From the NCBI GenBank assembly GCA_015680685.1, contig MNCI01011971.1, positions 294,846 through 358,845 on the forward strand: a stretch of DNA of 64,000 bases, given 5' to 3'. A program made the translations under genes and the position numbers. The notes below the pieces were generated by a model that was not told the DNA's origin, did no database searches, and was given only the letters and a program-made list of their open reading frames with translations. Positions within the stretch are counted from its first letter, which is position 1. Every line of letters begins with the position of its first letter. The DNA is from Gnetum montanum (Eukaryota; Streptophyta; Gnetopsida; Gnetales; Gnetaceae). Below are positions 46,480-57,079 of this stretch, in pieces.

Positions 46480-47694
46480 CCAGATGTTGCCTGAGGCTCT
46501 TTAGGTTTGTGTGGGATTTTAGGAATAGGAATGGGAATAAGTGATTATTTAGTATTGAAAGGAGAAAGCACTTCTACTTCTACAACATCTTGCAATTATT
46601 CTAAGTATAGTTCTTCTTATTGTTGTGGCTTCATGTATGCCTTGAGTGCTTTCATTTTTGATGTAAAGACACCTCTTTCAATTTTCTTTGTTTCTTTTCT
46701 ACATAAATATTTTTCAAGTTTTAGGCTCTTTGAAGATGTCTTGGAGGTCAAGGAGACATCTTGACTAAGAGTGAAGTCTTCATTGAAGATTTCTTGGAAA
46801 TAGAGGAGACATCTTATTGATATTATAATCATCTTAGTGAAGACATCTCATACTAACAAGAGAAATATTTGGGAAGATGTATCATTGTGAGAGGAGATGT
46901 CTTAGGGAAGGTGTCTCCCCAAACTAGAAGACATCTCAAACAAGACATCCTACCATAGAGAAAATGTCTTGACTAGTGAGGATATGTCTCCTAAAAATAA
47001 TAAACATCTTTACTGAATATTATGTTTTCATAGAACATAGCTTGACAAAACTAGAGATAATTCATAAAGCTAGAAAAACTTCAAAAATCACCCATCCTAG
47101 TTTAGAAAATAGCTAGGATAAGTTGAAAAAGGATAGAAATAGTTCGAGAAAAGGTGGAAAAATCATGGAAGCATCTAAAGAACCTCAAGTAAGTTAAGGA
47201 AAAAATTTTAGATTTTTTGTCTCCTACAATTCATAAGTATTGATGTAATTAATAATAATTACATAATTGAGAAAGATAGGGATTTGTAAGATGAGATTTT
47301 TTAGTGAGAGATCTTGAGTTGGTGAGAGCTTGGGTAAGGGATTGGAGAGTACATTGAGTAAGTGCATAGAGGTTGCAGCTGCTAGCTTAATTATGTAGAC
47401 TTGTGTGTTCTAGTCTTGCTTGTAAGTTGATATTTTATTCTTCAGTTATGTGAGCATCTCTCTATTGGTTGTGTCTTCCATTGAGAAGAGTCTTTATGTA
47501 ATTTTAGATCCCCATGCTCTAAAATATCATTTAAGTGTGATAGGTTTTAGATGTTTACTGGTTTCGAGAATCTTGTTGTAATCTTCTATTCAATTAATCA
47601 AAGATAGATAGTTTTGTTATTTTCTAGAAACATTTTTTATCTTTGCATAATATCTAGATTTATTATGTAAGGTGATTAATTAGTAGAGTGAACT
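46480..47694 (+). repeat. E7 LTR, interrupted by E8
   Basis: The evidence is indirect. A decayed tRNA-iMet PBS lies at 57024-57035, so the sequence to its left, 57005 to about 57018 and before E8 1-47694, should be the LTR. The 3' part (47270-47694) has U5-like T-rich sequence. The 5' limit is not determined. The array of AGACATCT words at 46734-46936 is in the upstream part. The open frame at 46507-46764 is not conserved with anything I know. Confidence 0.45.
46734..46990 (+). promoter_or_regulatory. Array of AGACATCT / AGATGTCT octamers
   Basis: Exact octamers occur at 46734, 46754, 46807, 46841, 46895 and 46929, two as AGATGTCT and four as its reverse complement AGACATCT. At least four one-mismatch versions lie nearby (46875, 46946, 46963, 46984). 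Such repeated short motifs in the upstream part of an LTR resemble an enhancer, though no factor is known to me for this site. Confidence 0.5.
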
Positions 47695-49296
47695 TGAAAT
47701 ACCACCAATTTTAGGCTTTAGCAATTTAACTACAAATTTGTCTAAGTGTTAAAACTTGGTAAATTTTTCTTAGTGTTACTACTATGCTCCCCAACGTAGC
47801 CAACGTAGCATGCATTAGGGCTTGTTTTGCTAAATTTTCTAAGTGTCAATAGTAGTTACATAAAAAATTTTTCAAAGTGTTGTGATATGCTCTCACTCGG
47901 CCTACTACACTCTAGAGTGTAGCTAGCGTATCACACACTTCCATGACCAATTTGCTACAATGCCAAGGCAGAAATTACTACGATGTCTTTAGATGGAAAA
48001 AATAATTTGACAAATTTTTTATCTCCTAGCTTACTACATTTTTCTATGTTCTAGAGTGTAGCTAGCATAGCACATGTTTCAGTGGCTAGTTTTGCCAAAG
48101 TGTTAGACAAGAAGTTGTCAAGCTAGCTCAACATGGAAGAGGAATTTGGTAGATTTTCTAACTCCTAGTGCTACGCTCTTTTCTATGATCTGGAGCATAG
48201 CTAGTGTATCAAGAACAAGGATTGTAATTTTTAGTAGATTCTTCTAAGTGTCCATGCTACACCCTATCCCTAGGGAGCATCCCATGTCCCACACGTAACC
48301 TAGGTGAGCGTACCAACCAAAGTTGAAAAATTTTTTGAACTTTTTTTGGTCACCTTTAGACTCAGAAAATATTTTAAATTTTTCTCATAGTCCCACCTAT
48401 TACATTTCCATGTGGCACCCAATCATAATTTTGGACTAACCCTAGCCCTATAAATACCCATGGGCCCCAATATTTTAGGGGTTGGCAGTTTGCACTTTTA
48501 TTTTACATTTTCACATTTTGGCACTTAGCTCTATGGACGAATGAGATCTAGAGCACACTTCATTGGCATAGAGGCATAATTACACCACATGGTACACCAT
48601 GGCCTCATTGTAGCCTTACACCACATGGTACACTACAAGCCCATTGCAACTCTACAGAACATTGCCAGGTACACTGCAGTGGCCAACCTAGTAAGTACAG
48701 TTCATCATGGTGAGCATCAAACTTCATGGCTCGACACCACCAAGACTATGACTACACTTCCACTGTGCTTGTTGTAGATTTTTTACCTTTTGAGACCCCT
48801 TTGGAGTTAACTATGCTTCCATTTTGGGTGGTGTTCTATTTCTCTCTCTAGTTTCTATCATTTTCTTGTGTCTTTTTGCATTTTTTCATGCATCATCATG
48901 CTGTACTATGGTCGAGTGGTAGTCTCCATGGGTTGACACCCTTGTTTTGGTTGAAAACCTTAGCTACGCTCACCTCCGTTCCATGGCTACACTCTACACT
49001 TAGCATCATGNCGCTCACCTCCGTTCCATGGCTACACTCTACACTTAGCATCATGAAACACCACTCTAACACTTAGCATTATTTCATGTTATTTTCATTT
49101 GCATTTTGGCTAACCACACCACCCTCGGTTGCATCCAATACCATAGTTGCAGTTGGTAAAGTTTCTATTCAATTGATAAGACTTTTTAGGGAACTTTGCC
49201 TCCACTTTCCAACAAGGCCCTCATACAAAGGTGGGGTTAGGTTGTGCACCTCTAAACCCCTTAGTGTTCTAGCTATCAATGTTTTTGGTTGTTGCA
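47695..49296 (+). repeat. E8 5' LTR
   Basis: It starts TGAAATACCACC and ends GTTGCA. CCCTATAAATACCC at 48446-48459 is a TATA box. The upstream part has palindromes such as CTCTAGAGTGTAGC (about 47930 and 48053). A 44-bp exact duplication flanks the single N at 49011 and is probably artificial. Confidence 0.9.
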
Positions 49297-49302
49297 GTTT
49301 TT

Positions 49303-49320
49303 TGGTGCTAGAAGAAGGGG
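49303..49320 (+). other. E8 primer-binding site
   Basis: TGGTGCTAGAAGAAGGGG lies 6 bases after the LTR terminal CA and agrees with E5 and E2. Confidence 0.85.
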
Positions 49321-49549
49321 CTCGCCATTTCCTTCTACATTTTTTTATTATTGTCCTACATGCTCTCTCCACCACTGGTCGGTGTAGATTGGACCCCAAC
49401 ATCAATTCCCCTAGAACCCTGCTTGACAAAAGCCAAAGCATATCTTTGGCACTTAACCAAAATTTTGGATTCTTGAGGAAGCATAGCCAACTCCAATGTA
49501 GTGAGTGTAGCACCAAAGTTAGCCATTTTTAGCAACTTTCACAATTAAA

Positions 49550-49750
49550 ATTTTTTTCTATATTTTCATACTTAGCATTTTTTCTGCATTTTCATACTTA
49601 GCCAAATTTTCTACAGTTTTACACTTAGTCAATTTTTTATAGTTTTCATACTTAGTTGATTTTCTACATTTTTATACTTGTCCATTTTTCTACTATCAGC
49701 AGACATAGTCATTTTTCCACAGTTTTCAGAGTTAGCCATTTTTTGCAAAT
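49550..49750 (+). repeat. About seven 26-29-bp tandem repeats in E8 leader
   Basis: The consensus is close to TTTTCTACATTTTCATACTT followed by AGCCA. The units are strongly T-rich and diverged. They lie between the PBS and gag. Confidence 0.8.
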
Positions 49751-49784
49751 AGAAACTCTCACAACCTGATTTATGAACATGAAT

Positions 49785-51250
49785 CTAGATCAACCTTCTA
49801 TATTGGTGTTTAACACATTTGACACCATGATCCACCCAAAGCGTGTTGCGCTAAGCTATGAACAATACAATTTTTTATGCCAAAATCCAAGCAGGATTAC
49901 CCATGGATTACCTTGAGTTGGAAGCAAAATAGGACTATGAATATGTCCACTAGGATGAATGACAGTACAACCCTTCCTTGTTCGACATAATTTCACTCAC
50001 GAAGGTCTACTGCTAGCTATTCTCCCAAATCATTCGTGAGAATTAGCATGATGTAGGGAAAACCTACAAGGAAGCCTCATAGGAGGAAGAAGATGTGTTC
50101 AAGGCCTACTTCGAACATGAGAGCCTCGTCTACATCGTCTTCCAAAAACTTCTCCCTAATACATCCCCTCCTAAGTTCAGCCCATCCATCCTCTATGAGA
50201 TGGTGGTGATGCCAATTCAACCTTCCTTGCAAGTAACCATTGCATTTGCCCAACCTTATGCTCACAGAGGGGCCAGCTCCTAGCCTTATATGATTCAAGC
50301 ATCCTATTTCTGGCTTGTCTCATCGATGCCCATGAAATTTTTGTAACCCACTCATGTGTGGCCTACCTTGGTAACCATGTCCACTACTCAACTAATATAT
50401 CAACTAAACCCATATGCTACAACATTAAACTACCAATGATTTTTTGCTATGATGTTAAACTAGGAACAATTGTTTTCTATGACTTTAAACTAGCAATGAC
50501 CATTCGCTATAATCTTAAACTAGCAAACTCTACAACCAATAATCTAACCCTATGCTGTACAACCAACACAAGCCTAGCCAATGCAACTAGCCAATACGTT
50601 CCTAAGCTTGGATCAGGCATTCTAGCTATCCAAAGTTTGACAGAGTAGATCAACCAACTCAAAGATACCTCCTCTGAAACTATCAAGGTGGTGGACTTCT
50701 ACCAAGATGACCCCATAAGTCCTATAGAACCACCCCTAACTCTCCCAATTGGGGTCTAGGTGCCTCAACTCACCAAGTGTAATGGGAAAGAAGACCCCAA
50801 CACACACTTGACCACATTTTGATTTAAGTGCCTACTCCTTCAAACTTAGCCACATGCCATCATGCGCATGTTCTCCATGTCACTTATTAGCAAGGCCTTA
50901 GAATAGTATCACTCACTACCTAAGGCCTTAATCTCTTCTTTGGAGGATCTCATAAGCCATTTTATGACACACTTCAGTACAATCTAAATCTTGAAGCAAC
51001 CCTTGACCAAATCATGCAGGTCAAGAAGGGGTCCCTAGAGCTCATGCCAAAATTCCTTTAATGCTGGAACACTACATTGAGTGAAATGCATGAACCCCTA
51101 GTAGAGACACACCTACTGGTCATCTTCAAGAATGTTGTGAATGACATCATCATGTCCAAACTATATTATCTAATCCCAAAGTCTCTTAGTGAAGCCTTTG
51201 CCCAAAAAAAGGCATAGATGAGGTAGCCCAAGCCAATAATGACCTAGCCT
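49785..51250 (+). pseudogene. Gag of E8
   Basis: The N-terminal part begins near 49785 (VALSYEQYNFLCQNPSRITH). A peptide repeat follows at 50395-50530, with units CYNIKLPMI, CYDVKLGTI, FYDFKLAMT and RYNLKLANS. The FYQDDPISP motif shared with E1 is at about 50695. The capsid core is at 50870-50970 with MRMFSMSLISKALE and a YHSLPKALISSLEDLISHF block, a clear Ty3/gypsy gag pattern. A decayed zinc-knuckle-like segment with GHKMDNYHAL is at about 51650-51700. Several TAG codons and frame shifts break it. Compared with E1 the N-terminal half is longer because of the repeat. Confidence 0.75.
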
Positions 51251-51839
51251 ACATGGCTTAGAGAAACCAACATGTGCACAAGAAAAATGCAATAGTGGAA
51301 ATAGTGGCCACAAGTACAAAAGCAACCAACCAAGCCACAACATCCAAGCAACCTAAGGCCTCAGCTCACAAAGTCACCAAATTTTATGCCAACTCACCTA
51401 GATCGGTAGGGGCTACCCTAATGCCCAAGTTTGAGCTCAAGGATCACTCATAGTATACATTGTTATCGATGGAACCCTCTGAATTATTGGAGAAACTCCT
51501 AAAAGTTAGGCAAATCCAATGCAGATATGTATTAGAGATTGCCTACCAAAAACATGATAGGTACTGCGAACTATTGAGGAACCCCACCTTATTAGTACTA
51601 AACAAGCCCTAAGTCCCACAACAATTCAAGCTAGACCAATACTATCATTAGCACCACATCTCTGGTCACAAGATGGACAACTATCATGCTTTATAGGATG
51701 ACCTTCAAGGAATGATAGAATGAGATCAATTGGTGCTCAATGTAGCAAGCCAATTTGATGCAGATGATGCCCCCTATGTCATAAACTCCATCAGCATAGG
51801 TGACAAGTCTAAACCTATGCAACACCCTTTGTGATCCAC

Positions 51840-52260
51840 ATGCCTCCCAAAAAGGCAAAGATACCCTTAGCCTCTACAAGCAAGAGGTCCTCCTTTGTTA
51901 TCAAAGTTCCACCTAAGGCATCCACAACACCCTTTGTGGTTAGGGTTCCACAACAATCATCTACTATGATGTTAATCTAGCAACTAAACCAACCATCTAC
52001 TAAGATATTGAACTAGCATGATGCAACAACAATAATTGCTAAGCAACCTTTTTTCATCAAGGTGCCACAATGAGTTGGCCCTACAACAACTCCTAAATCA
52101 TCATTTTTCATAAGGATGTCACAACATGATGGCCCCTCACCTACCCAAACCCAAATAGTGGGCAACATCTTAGTATCTTTTCCTTCAAGGGCTAACCCCA
52201 CTAGTAACCTAGGTAGGCCTAACAAATGGTAACACAGGAAGATGAATGAGCACCTTGCAA
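51840..52260 (+). pseudogene. Repeated PFxI(K/R)VP linker of E8
   Basis: The plus frame encodes SSFVIKVPPKAST, TPFVVRVPQQS, QPFFIKVPQ and SSFFIRMSQHDGP between gag and protease. It corresponds to the E1 linker at 11580-11870. The spacing between repeats differs, so the repeats have moved or amplified independently in each copy. Confidence 0.65.
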
Positions 52261-52599
52261 CCCCCATGGCCAAAGCAAAGGCCATAACTACCGATTGCTA
52301 GGGCCCCTACCCCAAAGTAAACCAAGAAACCCAAGCCCAAGTCCCCTCTATGAGAGATCCATCTCTCAAGCTAGATGAATGGAGTCAAGTCCAATATAAT
52401 GGTTGATGAAAAGGACCTCATAGCTACACTAACCTAGGTGAAATAAATGCTTAAGGAAGTCATGACCTCATCTACTTACCACCAACCATTGCCCTGAATG
52501 TTGGCCTCCATTCCTATTATAGAGGAAATCCCTATAGATGAGAACACCATTTGTGTAATGATGTTTCCCCCTACACCATAGGAATCAGGTCAACCCCAA

Positions 52600-53370
52600 A
52601 TGAGGGGAGGTCAATACAGCTCCATTGTCCATTAGCATACATGTTGGGTAGTGCACCATTCGTAAAGTGCATGTTGATGATTGTGCAGCAACAAACGTAG
52701 TCTTGTACTCCATCATCAACAATCTATTCTTGCTAAAATAAATTAGTCCAACCAAAACCATGTGTCTAAAATTATTTAATAGATCATGCATCATTGTTAA
52801 GGGTACAATCAACATAGCCTTCGTGGTAGGAGAGCAATTCCCCACTAGCACAAATTTCAGTATCATAGAGGAGATGCTCGGCTTCAACCTAATCCTAGGT
52901 AGGCCTTGGCTAGCCCAACTATAGGNTGGCTTCAACCTAATCCTAGGTAGGCCTTGGCTAGCCCAACTATAGGCTATCTCCTCTCCCATCCATCAAGAAA
53001 TACACCTTCCATACGAAGGTGGTCAAGTTATCATCCATGATGATAACATCCCTCCTCTGGCTACCCACAACATAGACATGGAACAAGTGTTAGAGGTGGA
53101 ATTTCTTGGTGGTACACCTATAGCAACCAATGAAACACCTAAGGCTAACACACTTGAATGAGTGGTTGAGGTCAACAACCTCCCAGAGGATCCTAAGCCT
53201 TACACCCCCCGTAATCCACACCTGGTTAGGAAGCAACTATATGACCAAGACTTTCCCTTGGCCAAAAACATGCTAAGTGCCTACTTACCCTTTGCCTCCA
53301 TGGGAGATGCATTTTTGGTTTTTTCTTGCATTGCATTTGTTCATGCATTTACATTTGACATACTTGTCTA
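52600..53370 (+). pseudogene. Aspartic protease of E8 and C-terminal extension
   Basis: The plus frame has RKVHVDDCAATNVVLYSIIN at about 52655-52715, the active-site region with DDG changed to DDC. The C-terminal GFNLILGRPWLAQL appears at about 52880 and, because of a 46-bp duplication around the N at 52926, a second time. The frame resumes at 53162-53371 (VEVNNLPEDPKPYTP), where RT would normally follow, then ends in a hydrophobic stretch and TAG. The product would process gag. Loss of the active-site Gly and stops make it inactive. Confidence 0.75.
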
Positions 53371-55279
53371 GTTTACACACTAATTCTCTTTGTTTATGCA
53401 TTTCTACTTTTTTTACACATCCATCTACTTAGCTTATGCATTACATTTTAAAAACATCAAAAACAAATTTAAAAAGAAATCATACAACTACAAAAACACA
53501 TGGTCCAAAAAGGCCTTAAACTAGCAATGGTCCAAACTGGCCTTAAATTACTATTGTGGCCCAAAAAGGCCTTAAATTAGTCCACTGGCTGGAATGGCCT
53601 AAAATTTTTACTTTTTACATTGCTTTCCTTTCATTTGTGCATTTCAAATTTGTTTATGATAGGTTCCACTTGATGTTATTTTTCTAGTTTAGTTTTGGAA
53701 GATCTTATAGGAACATAGCATGAATACACATGTAGCATCACACCTCAGATAAGCAAGATAAGCACTCATCTACCATGACATAAAAAACTAGCACTAATAG
53801 TCTACTATGACTATAAACTAGCATAGATCATCCTTGGGTCATGATGTTAATTCGGCACAACATCCATCATTTTCTATGACATGAAACTAGCACCTAGTTG
53901 TCTATTAGGACTATAAACTAGCACATCATGGTTTGCCAGGATCTTAAACTAGGTTCATGGTTTGCAAGGACTTTAAATTAGCATGTTGCTAATCTTTTAA
54001 AGCACCTGATATTGGTGAAACACTTGGGGAACTTGCAGCATCATCGCTTCTCACCATTCTACTAATCTTTTGGAGCACCTACTATTGGTGTGACCGTTGG
54101 AGGACTCGTAGAATCATCACCCTAGCACTTTCACTAACTTCTTGAGCATTTGCAACTGGCGTAGCATTTGACACATTTGCCACATCTTCAAACACAACAC
54201 TTGTAGCATCTCCACATCTAGCATTTGGTTTTCATTTCATGTTGTTTAGTCTTCTTCTCTTCTTGGAGTTGTGTTTGCAGGATGAAGCCCCCAAAGACGA
54301 TCATGCAAAGACACATCTCATCATAGTGGCAAGTTGCCACATTGCTCTGATGTGCATGATTGAACTAGTTAAGCCACTCAAGAGTGTACATCCCCCTCAT
54401 CCCATCATAGTCTATGTGCATTCACTCCTTCATCCCAATAGCCTCTCATCCTTTGCATACTCATGATTGCAAATCCCTTTGATGCATACGCACAGTGACA
54501 CATATGCCATTATCCTTATGTCAACCATAGAACCCATGGTGGATGTAATGTAACTTTTCCTATGGGGAGCCTCTGTTGGTTGGTTAAGACCCAAGTAGAT
54601 ATAACACACCTCATCCATGGGAGGAAACACTTGTCCTATAGACATGATGTGGTTGCATCAAAGTAAAGCACATTTACTCGATCGCCCACACCTTGCAGCT
54701 AGCATTTAGCAGTAAGCCGAACCCAACAGAGGTTCATCTCACAAGAAAAAAAAGAGTAAAAAATATACAAGTAAAAGAAAAAGAAAAGAGAAAAAAATGA
54801 ACAAGCAAAACATAGAGAAAAAAATGAATAAGAAAAAAAGAGAGTAAAAAATGAAAAAGCAAAAAAAAAGGAGAATGAGAAAAGCACATCCCAAAACAAA
54901 TTGACAACATTGTAGCTTCACAGTCGGCCCTACCTTGGATTGAATTTGACTTTTTCATGAGCACTCCAATGAGAGGTTAATGTTTCAAGGACAAGCCACC
55001 CTCATGCCATGATCACTATCAGTTGTGTTGACCTTGCATTCACATCATCATATACTATTTGCATTTCATCTCCATTGTTTGCATTTTGTCTCCTAGTTTA
55101 CATCTCATCTTTCTAGCACATTGCCTACACCCCTTGCCTTAGGATACCCTTAAACATAGCACTCTTGAATGTGGTGGAATAGCACCTGATCAAGTACCGA
55201 AAAATGATGTTGGTGCCACAGTTTTTGTGGTGTTTTACATTCTCTATTGATGTCCCTCAGGCGACTCCTCCAGATGTCA
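53371..55279 (+). other. E8 noncoding 3' region
   Basis: There is no coding signal. It contains a scatter of TTAAACTAGCA words (53510-53990), three about 72-bp tandem units (53989, 54062 and 54133; CTAATCTTTTGGAGCACCT type) and a purine-rich tract at 54745-54890. In an autonomous relative RT and integrase would be here. Confidence 0.7.
54745..54890 (+). repeat. Purine-rich (A/G) tract of about 150 bases
   Basis: The tract is almost only A and G with rare C and T, in AAAAAGAGAAAAAA-type words. It lies about 400 bases upstream of the 3' LTR. The Phe-rich minus-strand frames here are by-products of the tract. Confidence 0.85.
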
Positions 55280-55294
55280 ACAAAGAGGGTCCAA
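55280..55294 (+). other. E8 polypurine tract
   Basis: ACAAAGAGGGTCCAA lies directly before the 3' LTR start TGAAACACC. It is near-identical to the PPT of E1 and E9. Confidence 0.8.
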
Positions 55295-57004
55295 TGAAAC
55301 ACCACCAATTTTGGGCTCTAGCACTTTAACTACAAATTTTTCTAAGTGTTAGTGCTACACTTCCTAGTGTAACCAGCATAACATGCATCAGGGCCTGTTT
55401 TGCTAGATTTTCTAAGTGTCAAAACTTGGAAAATTTTTCTAAGTGTTAGTGCTATGCTTCCTAGTTTAACTAGTGTAGCATGCATTAGGGCCTATTTTCC
55501 CATATTTTCTAAGTGTTAAAACTTGCAAATTTTTCTAAGTATTAGTGCTACGCTTCCTATCATAACCAGCGTAACATGCATTACGGCCCGTTTTGCTAGA
55601 TTTTCTAAGTGTTGATAGTAGTTTCATGAAATTCTTTTAGTAAGTATTATGCTATGCTATCACTTTTCTTACTATTCTTTAGAGTGTAGCCAGCGTAGCA
55701 CACACTTCCATGGCTAGTTTGCTTAAGTGCCAAGCTAGAAATTGTCAAGATGGCTTGGGATGGAAAAAATAGTTCAAAAAATTCTATATTTCTTGGGTTG
55801 CTATGCTCTAGAGCGTAGCATATGTTTTAGTTGCCAATTTTGCCTAATAGTTAGGAAAGAAGCTATTAAGCTAGCTTACCATAGAAGAGGCATTTGGTAG
55901 ATTTTCTAACTCATGGTGCTACACTCCCCACTATGCTTTAGAGTGTAGCTAGTGTAGTAAGAACAAGGATTGTAATTTTTACTAGATTCTTCTATGTGTC
56001 CATGTTATTCCCTATCCTCAGGGAGCCTCCTGTGTCCCACATGTAACACGGGTGAGTGTAGCAACCAGAGTGAGAAAATTTTTTGAAATTTTTTTGGTCA
56101 CCTCCAAACTTAGAAAATATTTTAAATTTTTCTTATAGTTCCACCTACCACACTACCACATGGCACTCAACCTCATTTGGAGCTAACCCTAGCCCTATAA
56201 ATACCCTTGGACTCCCCATGTTTTAATGGTTGGTAGTTGGTACTTTCATTTGGCATTTGGCATTTTGACATCTTGGCAGTTAGCTCCATGGATGAATGAG
56301 ACCTAGAGCACACCACATTGGCAAAGAAGCATAGCTACACAACATGGTACACCATGGCACCATTATAGCCCTACATTACATAGTACACCATAGCCTCATT
56401 GCAACCCTATAGAAGATAACAAAATACACTACAACGACCATCCTAGTAGGCAAGATTCATCATGGTGAGAGTCAAACTTCATGACCCAACACCACTGAGA
56501 CTGTGACTATGCTCCCACTGTGCCTGTTATACACTGTGTACCTTCTGAGACCCCTTTGGAGTTAGCTACTCTTCCATTTGGGGTGGTGCTCCATTTCTCT
56601 CTCTAGTTTCTAGCATTTTCTTGTGTCTTTTCACATTTTTTCATACATCATCATGCTATACTACACTCAGGTAGTAGTCTCCATGGGTTGACATCCTCAT
56701 TTTGTTCAAAACCCTTGGCTATGCTTGCCCCATTCCATGGCTATGGTCTACACTTAGCACCATGAAACATCACTCTAACACTTAGAACTATTTCACATTG
56801 TTTGCATTTACATTTTGGCTAGCCATGCCACCACCAGTTGCACCCAATACCTTGGTTGCAGTCAACAAAGTTCCTATTCAATGAACAAGACCATCCAAGG
56901 CACTCTGCCTCCATTTTCTAGCAAGGTCCTTGTATGGAGGCAAGGTTAAGCTGTGTGCTTACGAACCCCTTAGTGTTCCAATCATCAATGTTTTGGTCAT
57001 TATA
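55295..57004 (+). repeat. E8 3' LTR
   Basis: It aligns with 47695-49296 from TGAAACACCACC to the last base. The terminal GCA is ATA here. The TATA box is at about 56194. It is about 110 bases longer because a unit of about 100 bases containing TTTTCTAAGTGTTA and GCATGCATTA-type words is present about three times (55333-55612) instead of once. Confidence 0.9.
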
Positions 57005-57023
57005 GAATCGACTTTAGAATTAT

Positions 57024-57035
57024 TAGTATTAGAGC
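57024..57035 (+). other. E7 primer-binding site, decayed tRNA-iMet type
   Basis: TAGTATTAGAGC differs from the standard plant initiator-Met PBS TGGTATCAGAGC by G-to-A and C-to-T only. It lies about 20 bases after the E8 insertion point. Confidence 0.75.
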
Positions 57036-57079
57036 TCTTTGTATTGAGTTTTATGTTTATTGTTGCTTAGAATTGGCTG

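Larger units (their letters stand above)
47695..57004 (+). mobile_element. E8: gag-protease-only LTR element nested in E7
   Basis: LTRs lie at 47695-49296 and 55295-57004, the PBS at 49303 and the PPT just before 55295. The flanks GAACT (47690-47694) and GAATC (57005-57009) can both derive from GAACC by one C-to-T change each, which fits a 5-bp TSD. The internal region of 6 kb has gag, linker and protease, then about 1.9 kb without coding capacity. No RT, RNase H or integrase is present. It belongs to the same group as E1. The LTRs have diverged by many transitions and by tandem copy number, so the insertion is old. Confidence 0.88.

Noticed and set aside
46507-46832. Overlapping plus and minus frames of 71-85 residues
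   Set aside because: Both lie in the E7 LTR around the octamer array and resemble no family.
49169-49532. Open frames on both strands at the E8 LTR and leader junction
   Set aside because: They span the LTR end and PBS, and have no counterpart in E5.
54699-54964. Three Phe/Leu-rich minus-strand frames resembling a membrane protein
   Set aside because: They are the complement of the purine tract; low complexity, no conserved frame.
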